A program made the position numbers and the translations under genes. From Charina bottae (taxonomy: Eukaryota; Chordata; Lepidosauria; Squamata; Charinaidae): 64,000 nucleotides of DNA. This document shows positions 47,145 through 61,207 of this stretch, one piece after another. The stretch covers positions 18,526,001-18,590,000 of the forward strand of contig JALMGJ010000011.1 in the NCBI GenBank assembly GCA_023362775.1, written 5' to 3'. Positions within the stretch are counted from its first letter, which is position 1. Every line of letters begins with the position of its first letter. Under the pieces are notes generated by a model. That model saw only the letters and a program-made list of their open reading frames with translations, had not been told where the DNA came from and searched no databases.

Positions 47145-47613
47145 TGTAAGGGTTAGCTTAGCATAACCTACGCCATCTTGCTTTTGGAAACTGCTTGCTG
47201 TTAGAAACTAGGTGAAAGGAGACGCAGGGACCTTGTTGTTGTCTCTAGGGAGATAACATTCTCCAAGGATTGTTTGGAATACCAGGAAACATGAAGACTG
47301 CCCCTGGAGGCTTCTGGAATGCTTACTACTAGCTATGCAGATTTAGGAACCTTGCCCTGTTACTGGGAGGAGAGTTCATTATGCTTTCTTACTGAGCTTT
47401 GCAAACCCTATATAAGTACTGTACTTGTGTGTGTGTGTGTGTGTGTGTGTGTATCTTCCCAGGCATTTCACTGTCATGATGTCTGTGGAGACCTCACCCA
47501 GCTCTATCTTGGCCAAAATAAATGCTGTTATTTTATATCTCCAAGCCTCGACTCAAGACTGTTATTGGTAACTTCAGGAACTTGGGTAAAACAGTGTAAG
47601 CAGGGGCCTTACA
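47145..47613 (+). mobile_element. Endogenous retrovirus 5' LTR
   Basis: 469 bp with matching ends TGTAAGG and CCTTACA, a TATA box (TATATAA, 47409-47415), a (GT)n run, and AATAAA (47517-47522). It is followed by a primer-binding site. It is inside the putative first intron of the minus-strand unrecognised gene, in the opposite orientation. No 3' LTR is in view. Confidence 0.82.
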
Positions 47614-48060
47614 TTCTGGCGCCTGAACAGTGTGACAAGAAGGCTTTGTTCCTTTGGGTCAACCGCCCACGGTGTAACTCCCTTTGTGAGTTATGGCCTT
47701 CACAACAGCAGACAGAAGAAACCGACACAGATCTCTTTCAATGTTAAGAGCGCTCCCGGTGCTTTCACCGGTAACCTTGACTGGATCTGAGATATCGGCA
47801 GACTCTGTTCTGACTGGACCTGAACGCCCAGTGTTAGAGGCTTTGAGTATTTGTTTTTGTGGTTTTTTTGTGTGGCGCCTTAAGAAATTGGAAAAGTGCA
47901 CTTGAAAGTACTGGTGAGTATAGTTTTTCCTAGGAGGGGAGTGTTGCCTTGCATGTGTTGGAATGTGAGTATGTTTGGTCGTGTGGAAGAGTGTGTGTCT
48001 GTTGGAATATTTGAGGTTTAGTGGTTCTTGCATAAGGGAGGGTAGTTACCCTGAGGTGAC
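47614..48060 (+). mobile_element. Retroviral leader with lysine-type primer-binding site
   Basis: 47617-47636 reads TGGCGCCTGAACAGTGTGAC, close to the tRNA-Lys3-type site, three bases after the LTR. An untranslated leader with a splice-donor-like GGTGAGTAT near 47912 follows. No gag frame was seen; the element is cut off at an unclear point before 48.2 kb. Confidence 0.65.
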
Positions 48061-48232
48061 AGAGATTTGCTGTAAAACACCCTTCTTTTTCTAAATCAGT
48101 TCCAGCCCTAGAAACTGCAGAACTGCTACTGGACTGACTTCTTCTCCCCGTCTTGTCTATTAGAAAGAAATGCCCTATTTTTTAAGGGTAGCAGGCAAAT
48201 CATCATCATCATCATCATCTACATCTACCAGG

Positions 48233-48347
48233 ACTCCCGGATCTGGGCTGCAAAATTCCGGACGATCATTAGATGGCAAAAGAGAGGTTAGCTCCTTGCT
48301 GCCCTCTAGAAGTCGTAGGGAGTTTCGCAGCCCAGATCCGGTAGCCA
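48233..48347. mobile_element. Dispersed palindromic element, family I (copy 2)
   Basis: Inverted arms GATCTGGGCTGCAAAATTCC and TTTCGCAGCCCAGATC around ATTAGATGGCAAAAGAG / TTGCTGCCCTCTAGAAG. No clear TSD. Confidence 0.5.
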
Positions 48348-48467
48348 TAAATTCCATGAAATTGACTTGATGCACTGGGTGAAATCCCATCTTCCGTGCA
48401 ATTACTGAAGCTAAAATCCCTAGTATGTCTGGTGCTAAATGAATAAGAAACGGCAGTCAAAACTCAC

Positions 48468-48565
48468 CTGGATGTCTGCTGATCACAGATCTGGCGAGCC
48501 ACCAAAAGCACCCCACCGCGCGCACCCCAAAAACTTCTGATAGACCGCGTTTTTTTCCCCGGGTT
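48468..48565 (-). other. Putative 5' non-coding exon of the unrecognised gene
   Basis: Donor CATCCAG|GTGAGTTT at 48468/48467 on the minus strand. The upper boundary is a guess set by the promoter motifs above it. The link to the ORF at 45439-45792 is inferred from donor/acceptor order and the absence of any other exon between. Confidence 0.5.
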
Positions 48566-48576
48566 CAGCCTGTCTG

Positions 48577-48739
48577 CCAATCAACAAGAGGCAGTCCAAT
48601 GGGCTCTCATTGGGTAGCAGGTTTTGACGTCAGCAGCCATGGTCGCTCAAAGGTAGTCATCAGAATACCCGCCGAGTTCTGTAACCAATCAAAAAGGAAG
48701 GAAGTTAGAAGGCGGAATCTGCGCCTCATTTCATCCAAT
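48577..48739 (-). promoter_or_regulatory. CCAAT cluster and CRE, putative promoter
   Basis: Four CCAAT boxes (48577, 48596, 48685, 48735) and one ATTGG (48609) lie within 163 bp, with a perfect TGACGTCA at 48625-48632. Five NF-Y-type sites and one CREB/ATF-type site suggest a constitutive or stress-responsive promoter, directed to the left by the donor at 48468. No TATA box was seen, so transcription start is not fixed. A role for a right-going transcript cannot be excluded. Confidence 0.6.
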
Positions 48740-49555
48740 CAGAGGAGATCTAACTAAAGGGAAGAAAACAGAAGATCAAAATAAAGACTAGTTTGCGGCG
48801 TACGAGTGGGAGGGGGAGAAAAAATTTAAACACTTGTACAGCACCGCTTTTTTTCCTTATAAAACTAATCTGGTGCAGCCCTCAGCACTAGCCAATTGTT
48901 CCCCCCTTCCATCATTTTTTAATGGATTTTTATCTATCCTGCCTGACGGGGAGATTTTAGAAACGCTTTTGGAAAGTTTCAGTTTGAGGGAAAAACATGC
49001 TTCTTAAACATTGGAGCAGAGAGGAAAGTAAAAGTTTACTTCACTAATTATCTTCTATTGGAAGTTTAGTTCACCATAAAACGATTTACAGCCTTCCCAT
49101 CAATCACAGACCAAAGTATATGATACAGCTAGCTAGCCCATAGGAACCCCTCAGGCTGACTTGCACTCTCCAAAGAGGGGTTGATTTCAATAAAAGAAAT
49201 AAAGTTTCCTTTTCTTAACAACCAGTACCGGGGAGGGAGGAGTTCAGGAGTCAAAATGAAGGCGAAGCTGGATCTCCCGCTAAGGAGTTCGTGTTTTGAG
49301 GAGAGCCGAGAATATCAGACCTCAGTAACTGGTGCTGTGGGATGGGCAACCTCTGAAAATCCTGGTGTTGCTGACCTACAACTCCCAGCATCCCCCGGAA
49401 GCAGGACCAAGCCTGAGGGGTGCTGGGAGTTGAATGCTCAACTCTGGGATTGTTCTCTAGTCCTGAATTTGGTGTTGGGTGTGAATAGTCCACTTTTCCC
49501 CCTCTATCTCTTTCTCCCGGAAAACTTGTTTTTGTGATGGAGCTGTTGCATTTTT

Positions 49556-49795
49556 AAAACTCTGTAGTCCCAGGCTAAGTCTCAGCAGTTGGCAGACCAG
49601 GCAGACCTCACTCAGATTTCAGCACAGCAATGTCAGATTGCTTAGCTTGGACGGGAGATTTCCAGGATGAAGCTGGAAAATGTTCTGGAAAAAGGCAACG
49701 GGAAACTATTATTGCCAAGAAAAATACCTAATGTGGACACAAAGTCATCAGGAGCTGAGCTCAACTTGGAAACTTTACCTTTAACCAGAGGATAT
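49556..49795 (+). mobile_element. Degenerate SINE (possibly 5S-related)
   Basis: A body with GTCAGATTGCTTAGCTTG, AAGGCAACGGGAAACTATT and GCCAAGAAAA, ending AACTTTACCTTTAACC. These stretches are seen in squamate SINEs with a 5S-like head, but divergence is high and the head was not verified. Confidence 0.4.
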
Positions 49796-50371
49796 TCTCT
49801 TGGGGAAATTGTGATCAGCCTTTCTTAGTCTGATGCCTTCCAGATCAACTCCCATAATCCCCAGCCAAAATAGCCTGGGCTGAGCTCTTTCAAACCAGCA
49901 GGCCAGACCGATGCAACGTGCCATGGCTGAAAACTGGTTTGTGATTCTCTATTTTAAATTGGCCCTGAGCCTGTTATCATACTTTTAATACCAACTGACC
50001 ATAAAGATTTCTTATGTGCAGCTTTTGTCTAGATACTTAATTTTTGCATGACAAAATAGTACTGCAAGTACAGCAGCAGAGCCAGTAAAAATGTGGGGAA
50101 AATAATCTGGGCTTGTTCTGTGTGAGTTACTTTCTAGAAACAGTTATTGAAGTTAGTCATTATTTGTTTCTACTTTGAGTTCAGCTTCAGTTATCAGGTA
50201 CTGAGCCACAGACCAATTCCATACAGATATAGTCAGAAGGAACTCCCACCAAGTTCCAAGGGGCTTATCCCAGGTAAACAAGTATTGGAGTCCAAATTGA
50301 AGAAGATACTTTGAATTGAGGTGGGAGGCTGTGATTGCTACAAAAACTTTTGGCTTATTTACAGAATAAAC

Positions 50372-50502
50372 CAGTGTTTTTCAACCTTGGCAACTTTAAG
50401 ATGTGTGTGGACTTCAACTCCCAGAATTCCCTAGCTAGCGAGCTAGGAATTCTGGGAGTTGAAGTCCAAACATCTTAAAGTCGCCAAGGTTGAGAAATGC
50501 TG
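50372..50502. mobile_element. Palindromic hAT-type MITE, family A (copy 6)
   Basis: Arms CAGTGTTTTTCAACCTTGG and CCAAGGTTGAGAAATGCTG. Flanking 8-mers GAATAAAC (50364-50371) and CAATAAAC (50503-50510) differ at one position. Confidence 0.85.
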
Positions 50503-50533
50503 CAATAAACTATGCCATAATGTGGTTTGGCTA

Positions 50534-50963
50534 GGCTGACCATACGTCCCGTTTTGAATGGGACAGTACTGTTTTTTTTAGCATTTTTCAACCGTCCCAT
50601 TGTTTTGATAAAAATCTCAATTTTGTCCCATTTTTTAAACCCAGCAGGAATGGTGCGGAAGGAGGATCCGAGCCGGAGCTGCCGATTGGAGGCAGCCCGG
50701 AAGAGGAAACCCTCCCACCTATCAGCATGCAGCAAAGGAGGGTGGGGTTTGCAGGCAGGAGCCAATTGCGTGGACCGGGGGTGGGGTTTGCAGGCGGGAG
50801 ACAATCGCATGGACCGGGGGCGGGGTTTGCAGGTGGGAGTCAATTGCGTGGACCAGGGGGCGGGAACCCCTGTCTTTTTCATGAATACGGAATATTACAT
50901 AAGACCCCGTCCCGTTTTGCCATCCCAATGTCTTGTTTTTGTCTCTAGGAAATATGGTCAGCC
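50534..50963. mobile_element. Mariner-type MITE with internal minisatellite
   Basis: Ends GGCTGACCATA and TATGGTCAGCC flanked by TA on both sides (50532-50533, 50964-50965), suggesting Tc1/mariner mobilisation. About 50735-50875 holds three imperfect GC-rich units of 38-41 bp around GGGGTTTGCAGGCGGGAG, the same motif as in the hAT MITE at 5661. Confidence 0.75.
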
Positions 50964-50976
50964 TAGGTTTGACTTT

Positions 50977-51310
50977 TTTTTATGGGCGTGGTGGCTCAGC
51001 GGGTAAGATGCCAGGCTTGTCGATCGGAAGATCGCAAGTTTGGAGGTTCGAATCCCTAGCCCCGTGTGATGGAGTGAGCTCCCACACTCGCCCCAGCTCT
51101 TGCCAACCTAGCAATTCGAAGGCATGCAAATGCAAGTAGATTAATAGGTACCACTTCGGTGGGTAGGCATTCCGCACGCATCATGCCGGCCACATGACCG
51201 TGGAAGCGTCTTCGGACAGCGCTGGCTCTTCGGCTAACAAACGGAGATGAGCACCGGCCCCTAGAGTCAGACACGACTGCACAAATGTGCGGGGGGAACC
51301 TTTACCTTTT
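50977..51310 (+). mobile_element. Squam1/Sauria-type SINE (copy 5)
   Basis: A full-length copy, with the 12-bp duplication AGGTTTGACTTT at 50965-50976 and 51311-51322, inserted immediately after the mariner-type MITE. A T-rich spacer and the sequence TATGGGCGTGGTGGCTCAGC mark its head. Confidence 0.88.
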
Positions 51311-51572
51311 AGGTTTGACTTTAGCTTATAGTTTTAATTTTTTTAAAAAATTGGTAAGCTATATCAAACAACAAAATATACTAATGATTGTACAATATAA
51401 AAAGCCTACATAGTTATAGTGATTAAAATAAAATAAAAGCAGCAACAACAAAAAAATAATAAGATCCACAGTGTCAATTTATATCCAGATAAGATTATTT
51501 TAATCCTTAAATTTACTGCTTGCTTGCTTGCTTGCTTGCTTTATTCATTTATTCATTCTACATCATATAGAA

Positions 51573-51855
51573 CAGTGCTTTCCAAAGTGCCGCCGTTGGC
51601 AACACACCAACAGCGGCAGCGGGGACACGCGGGGGGCGTGTGCGTGCACGGCGGCGGTGCGGGGGGGCGCGCGGTGGTGGCGGTTTGCATGGCGGCGGCG
51701 GCTTCACTAAAACGCGGAAGCGCTGATGGCGTGCCGCCGCCGCTGCCGCACACACTGCCACCGCCGCGCACGTCCCTGTGCCGCCGCTTCGCAACACACT
51801 AAACTGTGTGTCGCGACACACTAAAGTGTCGCGACACACAGTTTGGAAAGCCATG
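51573..51855. mobile_element. hAT-type MITE, family B (copy 4)
   Basis: Ends CAGTGCTTTCCAAAG and GTTTGGAAAGCCATG with a perfect 8-bp duplication ATATAGAA (51565-51572, 51856-51863). Its GC-rich interior of GCGGCGGC runs differs from the other copies. Confidence 0.88.
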
Positions 51856-52379
51856 ATATAGAAACATATTGTTTCATCTTCTCATTTTTAGAATAGAAAG
51901 ACATTTCAAAAGTCAGTAACAAACATATCTTGAATCCATTCCTAAACATCAGGAAGATAACATTCTTTCCATTTAGGTAAGATTATTTTCTTTGCCAACC
52001 CCAGGCTTGATAAAGCCAAAGCTCTTCATAAAACGACAAATCCCATAATTTAGGAATATAACTTAACATCAATCTACATCTTTTACTGTTACATTTCTTT
52101 CCAAAATCGTAAGGTTAGTTAGCCGGAAAAGTTGCTATCAGGCGCCTTCTGATATTTGATCCCGTTTGTAATACTTGCAAAATTCAGTTAGATTTTTCCC
52201 CCCCAAGGAAATGTGCCTGGGATTGCCAGTTTATCGGCAGAATCTGGGCATCTATGAAAACGGTGCTAATGTGCAGCCAGCGTCCAACCATTGCTCCTTG
52301 GCAGCGGTGTGGCAAGGCTCTTTTGTCCTCTTATGATCTGAAAACCATTTTATGCCCGTAAAGGAACTTCGTGGGGGAG

Positions 52380-52612
52380 TCAACTGAGCGGCGTGAAGCC
52401 GGCGCTCGCGCGGCGGCGGGAGAGTTTGTTGATATTAGACCGTTCAAGGGTCCAAAGTGCCAAAAAGAATCATCAGGGTTCTAATCCCACCCCTCACCAC
52501 GGGGCCTCCCACCCCTCGGGAATTCCAAAAATTTGCTTTCTGTACCACCAGTTGGGCCCGAGAAAAGGCTACGGAGCGGAGCTACACTCTGAAGCCCGGA
52601 TCAGACCTTCAG
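52380..52612 (+). other. QPRT: Putative QPRT non-coding first exon and promoter
   Basis: The GC-rich region with CpGs (GCGCTCGCGCGGCGGCGGG near 52408) is followed by a strong donor ACCTTCAG|GTGAGC at 52612. The next acceptor in phase with a good start is at 55141. The left boundary is unknown. The donor and CpG content support a promoter and a 5' UTR exon. Confidence 0.5.
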
Positions 52613-53347
52613 GTGAGCGGGGGTCTGGAGAGAAATGAAGAGCAGGGGTGGGGACTGTAAAATGAAGACCAAGGGGTAGCAAAACGCCACGGCTTAACTT
52701 GATCTTCTTTTCCTTTCCCTGGAAATGAACCGGAAATACAGCTGTTTTCATGAGATTTTGTTTATGTGTGTTTGTTTCTTTGGGGGAGGTTTCTCTCGTT
52801 TAATAGGCTTCCTCCTTCCCCTTTTTCTCCTTCCCCTGGGCTGTTTAAGATTTAATAATGCCTATGGAGCAGTAGCACCAAATTGGCAGAGACGGCAAAT
52901 CTTCTCCACTTGCCCTTTAAGTGGAAACGTAGATTTAAGTACCCTTTCTTTAGGAGGCAAAATTTATAGGCATCCTTCTTGGCCCGTTTGGGGAAAAAAC
53001 TTCCAAAAGGAACAATACTGTAACTTTTTTTTAAATTCACGTAATCAATCAGGAATGACAGAGCAAGCTTCTTCCCGATTGTTAATCTGTGAGTTTTTAA
53101 CTTTTCCTGACCCTAAAACTATTCAGGTTTCTCTCTGCTTTGGGAATTACTGGGACTAAGGCAGCTAAGCTTTAGTTCATTTTGGGTGAAAAAGGGCTGG
53201 GAATTTAGAATATTTCTGTAATATTGATTTGCGTCATAAATGTTTCCCAGGCATTCTGGAATGGGATTCCCAGAGCAGGAGGGTCAGTATCTCTGTATAC
53301 TAGTGTTTCTCAACCCTGGCAACTTGAAGATGCGGGAAGGGTCCTTT

Positions 53348-53446
53348 TATTTTATATTTTATTTTATTTTATTTTATTTTATTTTATTTTATTTTATTTT
53401 ATTTTATTTTATTTTATTTTATTTTATTTTATTTTATTTTATTTTA
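53348..53446. repeat. (ATTTT)n pentanucleotide array
   Basis: About 19 units, followed directly by a (TATC)n array at 53447-53489. QPRT intron 1. Confidence 0.95.
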
Positions 53447-53489
<43 letters not shown>

Positions 53490-53499
53490 TTTCTCTGCC

Positions 53500-53700
53500 G
53501 GAGGGTCAGTATCTGCCGCCCATCTCGTCTACAACGACTCTGGGTGGCTTCCAGATAATAAAATGACAATCAGTAAAAACACTGTAATATAATATCAATA
53601 CAAGTATAAATACACATAAATACAGGCACAAGTATAAACATACAAAAATATAAAATATAAAATTCAAGATGGCAATAGGATCTTATCCTTGGCACCATCA
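53500..53700 (-). mobile_element. L2/CR1-type LINE 3' tail fragment
   Basis: ATCTGCCGCCCATCTCGTC, ACTCTGGGTGGCTTCCAGAT and a run of short AATAAATACA-type repeats match the 3' UTR seen on the minus strand at 11935. QPRT intron 1. Confidence 0.55.
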
Positions 53701-54009
53701 CGTTTTTTTGAGTAGTTTTTTGAGGTATTTGAGGTCAATGCCACCCCTCAGAACTGGACGTTAAAGCAGGAAATTAAAGGGCACCAGGTAAGGAAAAAGA
53801 GACTCATAAGGAGCTCTCTGGCTGTTTTGGTCCACTGCTCCTACCACCTGGCTACCAGAACTAGGCAAAAGGATGGTCGTGGTGGCCCAAGAAAACCTAA
53901 TCCAGATTCTACTCCTTCTCTTTGCCTAGTAGACAGCAGAGAGGTTACGCTGGAATCACAAAGTCTCTGGTAGTCAAAATCAGAAAGCCCCTGGCAGCAC
54001 CTTTTAAGA

Positions 54010-54106
54010 CAGTGTTTCTCAGCCTTGGTTGAGAAACATGGCTGGCTGGGGAATTCTGGGAGTTGAAGTCCACACATCTTCAAGTTGCCAAGGTTGAGAA
54101 ACCCTG
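54010..54106. mobile_element. Palindromic MITE, family A (copy 7), shortened
   Basis: CAGTGTTTCTCAGCCTTGG at the left and CCAAGGTTGAGAAACCCTG at the right with a shortened left arm. Flanking 8-mers do not match, so one end may be rearranged. Confidence 0.75.
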
Positions 54107-54412
54107 CTGTATACAATAAGAACCCACAATTGCTGTTTGAGACAGACTCTTGAAAGGCACAGAGAGCCAATTGGGTGCTTGGTAGGTATCACTAAGTTCA
54201 AGCTGTTTCCTAGAAATCAGAAGTGGGAGAAGTGGGATTTGTCTGCCTGCTGGAGTTCTGAAGCCAGGCTGTGGCACCTCTGTGGGTGCATAATGACATG
54301 CCATTTCCCAGCCCTTTTTGGCCCCCAAGCCAAGTGCCCTTGAACTGTCCCACTGGATTCCAAAGGTAGGTTTTCACCATTTTCAGATGGGAAACACTTA
54401 AGACCTGTAATA

Positions 54413-54413
<1 letters not shown>

Positions 54414-54442
<29 letters not shown>
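54414..54442. repeat. (CA)n microsatellite
   Basis: About 14 CA units in QPRT intron 1. Confidence 0.95.
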
Positions 54443-54445
<3 letters not shown>

Positions 54446-55146
54446 ATGCTGCACTTATGCTCAACCTGAATCTTTATAAATAACCTCAAGAACCAGCTCT
54501 ACCGCGGCCTCCTCCTGGGTACCCCATTCTTGGAACAGTTTCCTGCTCAGAGAGTGGGATGGTGAATGGGGTTAATTGTGAATTCATTCTCTGATATGTG
54601 GAGCTTTATGTAGGCTAAATCAGTGCCATCCACTCACAAGAGGAACATGAACAGGATTTGCAGAACTGCAGCTGAACTTTGGTAGAGACATTAAGGGGAA
54701 TGGACCCTTCCGGATGGCTCAGGGAATGAGATTGGTCCCTTCTGCTTTGTGGATGAGAGAATTCATGCCTTCTCCCACTTTTGTTAGCGAAGGCCTTCAA
54801 AAACATCCTCCAGAGATAACGCAAGCAATCAGGAGACCCATTTCCCTAGCTGGGCTATTACCAGCGATTAACCAACAACAGGAATAGTTACCCAATAGAG
54901 CTTTGATCATCTTAAATTCAGGCATTTCCAGGAGCTTCATTTTCTGGATGTTGAGAATGTTGTACAAGAGAACACCGAAGTCAATAAATGAATCCAGCAA
55001 ACTTCTCTTCCCAGTAGGAGGTAGTTCTATAAGGCATGAGATAATAAGGTCTATCCTTAATTCATACCATTAGGGATGCTATTACTTTTCTATAGCTTTG
55101 TCTGGTCCAACTCTGCCAACATCCTTGTGGTTTCCTTTTAGTCGTC

Positions 55147-58911
<3,765 letters not shown>

Positions 58912-59258
58912 GCCATCGAGGCGGGAGAGCCAGCCAGTCCCATTAAGATCTTTGGGAGATTTGTAGTTGAACAGGTTTTGGGAGGTAATAGTGGCTGGGT
59001 TGCATCTGCTGCTTAAGCCAGCACTCCCCATAACTGTGCTGGTCTAGGGTGATGGGAGTTGTACTCCAAGACTTCTGGAAGACACCAGACGGGGGAAATT
59101 TCTTGTATAGGGTTTGCCTGGTAAAACCTACGTAGGCATTTCTTCTGAAGGATTATTTTCTTTCACAGGATCACTGGAGCAGAACCACCATCAGGGTTGA
59201 GGGGAGGGCAGCTACCTTTGCTCTCATAACATCTTCAACCTATGTGATTTCTGACAGC

Positions 59259-59264
59259 AATAAA
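59259..59264 (+). promoter_or_regulatory. QPRT poly(A) signals
   Basis: AATAAA 348 bases after the QPRT stop; a second AATAAA lies at 59343-59348. Confidence 0.65.
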
Positions 59265-59348
59265 ATGTATGTCATTTCCCTCCTGCCTTCCCTCAGTCTG
59301 TGCCTTGCATGCCTGCTGCAGGCGATTTCACTAAGCTGGCCCAATAAA

Positions 59349-60969
59349 TGTTTTTTAAAAGTTGTTCCATTGTCATGTATCAAAGTTGTCATGGCCAGCA
59401 GCATCAGTATTGCTTTCGTCCCTCCACCCCACGTTTTCTCCAGTCTCTGAGCTGTCCACTTTCACACTTGCTCACCTAACCTATGGTACCTCTCTGTCTT
59501 TTGGTACCTCTCTGTCTTCATTGCATTTCACCTGCTAGCCTATTGCATTCCTCAGCACTATTATACTTTCCAGGGCAAATCACAGCCAGCCGTAACTGAA
59601 GGCTCCCTGGAATTTTCTGCCAGACACAATGAATTTCAGCAGAAACTTTAGAAAGTCTCAGATTTAATTCTTCGAAGAATTCCTGCAGTGGGTTTCTGTT
59701 CCCTGAATTCGTGGCAACCTTGGTGCAGCCTAGGATCAATCAATCTTCTTGATTTGGTACTTAAAATCCTCGTTTTGCCAGTTTATGAGCATTATAAGCA
59801 TGGAGGGAAACTTCCTATCACTTACCCTTTCTTTAATTCCCCGTGATAAGAATAATACATAATGTTAGATTAGAGCTACCAAAAATCCAGGTGCCACTTG
59901 TGATCATCCTAACTTTTTTCTGCCACATTTGGCTAATTTTTGCAGCGCAAATCCAGCAATCCTAGCTAGAACTGTTCTGTATCAGACCCCTTATAAAATA
60001 TGATCCTCAGTTAATTCAAAAGCCCTGTACAATGATTACTGTCAAGAACCATCTGTTTTCTCTCTTTACGCCACTCCACCTGCCACAAATGGCTGAGTGA
60101 GAAGGAAAGGAACAGCAGGAAGGGAGAGGCAGTTTCGCTACTTTTGGTTCATCTGTCTCCACTGTTGGGTTTGATCTCACACATCATCAACAGTCACCTT
60201 CCTCCCTCTTAGTAGATTATCTCTGGGCAAAAAGAGTCCACAACATTAAAAAAGAGAGAGAGATCTTCCCCAGTGAAAGGACATGAATAGATTTAGTGAA
60301 CTAACAGTTATGTAAACATGGAATTCAGGAAATAGGGGGGACCAATGAGTAGTGTAAGAGCATCAGACAATGCTAGTATTATTGAAGCACCATACGATGT
60401 GCAGACTTCATCAAGGATGTGGGTGGGAAAACATAGGGGGTCTTATTCTGGAGCAAGGATATAAAAATAAATGTGTAAGTGAAGCAATATTAGGCCTGCT
60501 ACTTGAGTTTAAAATTATTAAGTGATTAATTATGTTATTTTAACCAACTGTTTTTAAAATTTTAAATATACAGTAGATCAAAAACAACTTGTTCTGAATC
60601 AAGCAGCAGACATTCTTTCCTTTTAGATGACAGTCTATAGCACTAGCAACATAAGAGGTGATACTGTCTCATTTTCTTTCACATAAGGAATGGTCTTTTA
60701 AGATTGTGCTTGTTATTAAGGACGTGTATCAAAACTATTTTCTAAAAGTTGTACCAGGCACACTTTAAAAAAATCAGTTCACCAAGCTGATTAATTAATT
60801 AAACATTGCGGCCCTAAAAGGAAGAGAACAATTACATTCAGAAGCTGAAGCTAGATTAATTTTAAAAATGGGAATACGGGCGCCATTTGAGTCTGTTCTA
60901 GCATTTCGTGGTCTGAGCAGACAAGCAGACTGTGAAAACAAGGGCATTAGAAACAGAGCTGTCCTCATC
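59349..60969. other. Intergenic between convergent QPRT and MYLPF
   Basis: I see no gene or repeat with confidence. A run of short A/T-rich stretches occurs at 60.5-60.9 kb. Confidence 0.5.
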
Positions 60970-60975
60970 TTTATT
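60970..60975 (-). promoter_or_regulatory. MYLPF poly(A) signal
   Basis: AATAAA on the minus strand, about 230 bases after the MYLPF stop. Another AATAAA overlaps the stop codon itself (GAATAAACC). Confidence 0.6.
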
Positions 60976-61207
60976 AAGACATTTGATGGAGTGATGTCCC
61001 AGTTAGGTTAAGACTAGTTGTGGTGAGTAGGGTCAGCTTTGGGGGGTATAATTTTTCTCCCCAAATGATGATAATAAATAACAGATTGATATGTTTGTTG
61101 TTTGGTTACAAAAGTGTGCATCATCAGGGACCAGCGTAAATGAAATTCCCCAGCCTGGGGGTGTCTAGGTGGATTACCCCACAAAGCAAGGGTGAAAAAT
61201 TCAGGGT

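Larger units (their letters stand above)
48761..52330. other. Intergenic between the unrecognised gene and QPRT
   Basis: Only repeats were recognised (SINE-like 49556, MITEs at 50372, 50534 and 51573, SINE at 50984). The remaining stretches at 48.8-49.5, 49.8-50.3 and 51.9-52.3 kb show nothing identifiable. Confidence 0.5.

Noticed and set aside
47319..47747. 142-codon ORF across the retroviral LTR
   Set aside because: It spans LTR, GT repeat and primer-binding site, none of which is coding in retroviruses.
1849..51310. tRNA genes suggested by A/B boxes at 1.86, 3.18, 6.69, 8.82 and 50.99 kb
   Set aside because: The boxes belong to SINEs with SINE bodies, BovB-like tails and target-site duplications; no full cloverleaf.
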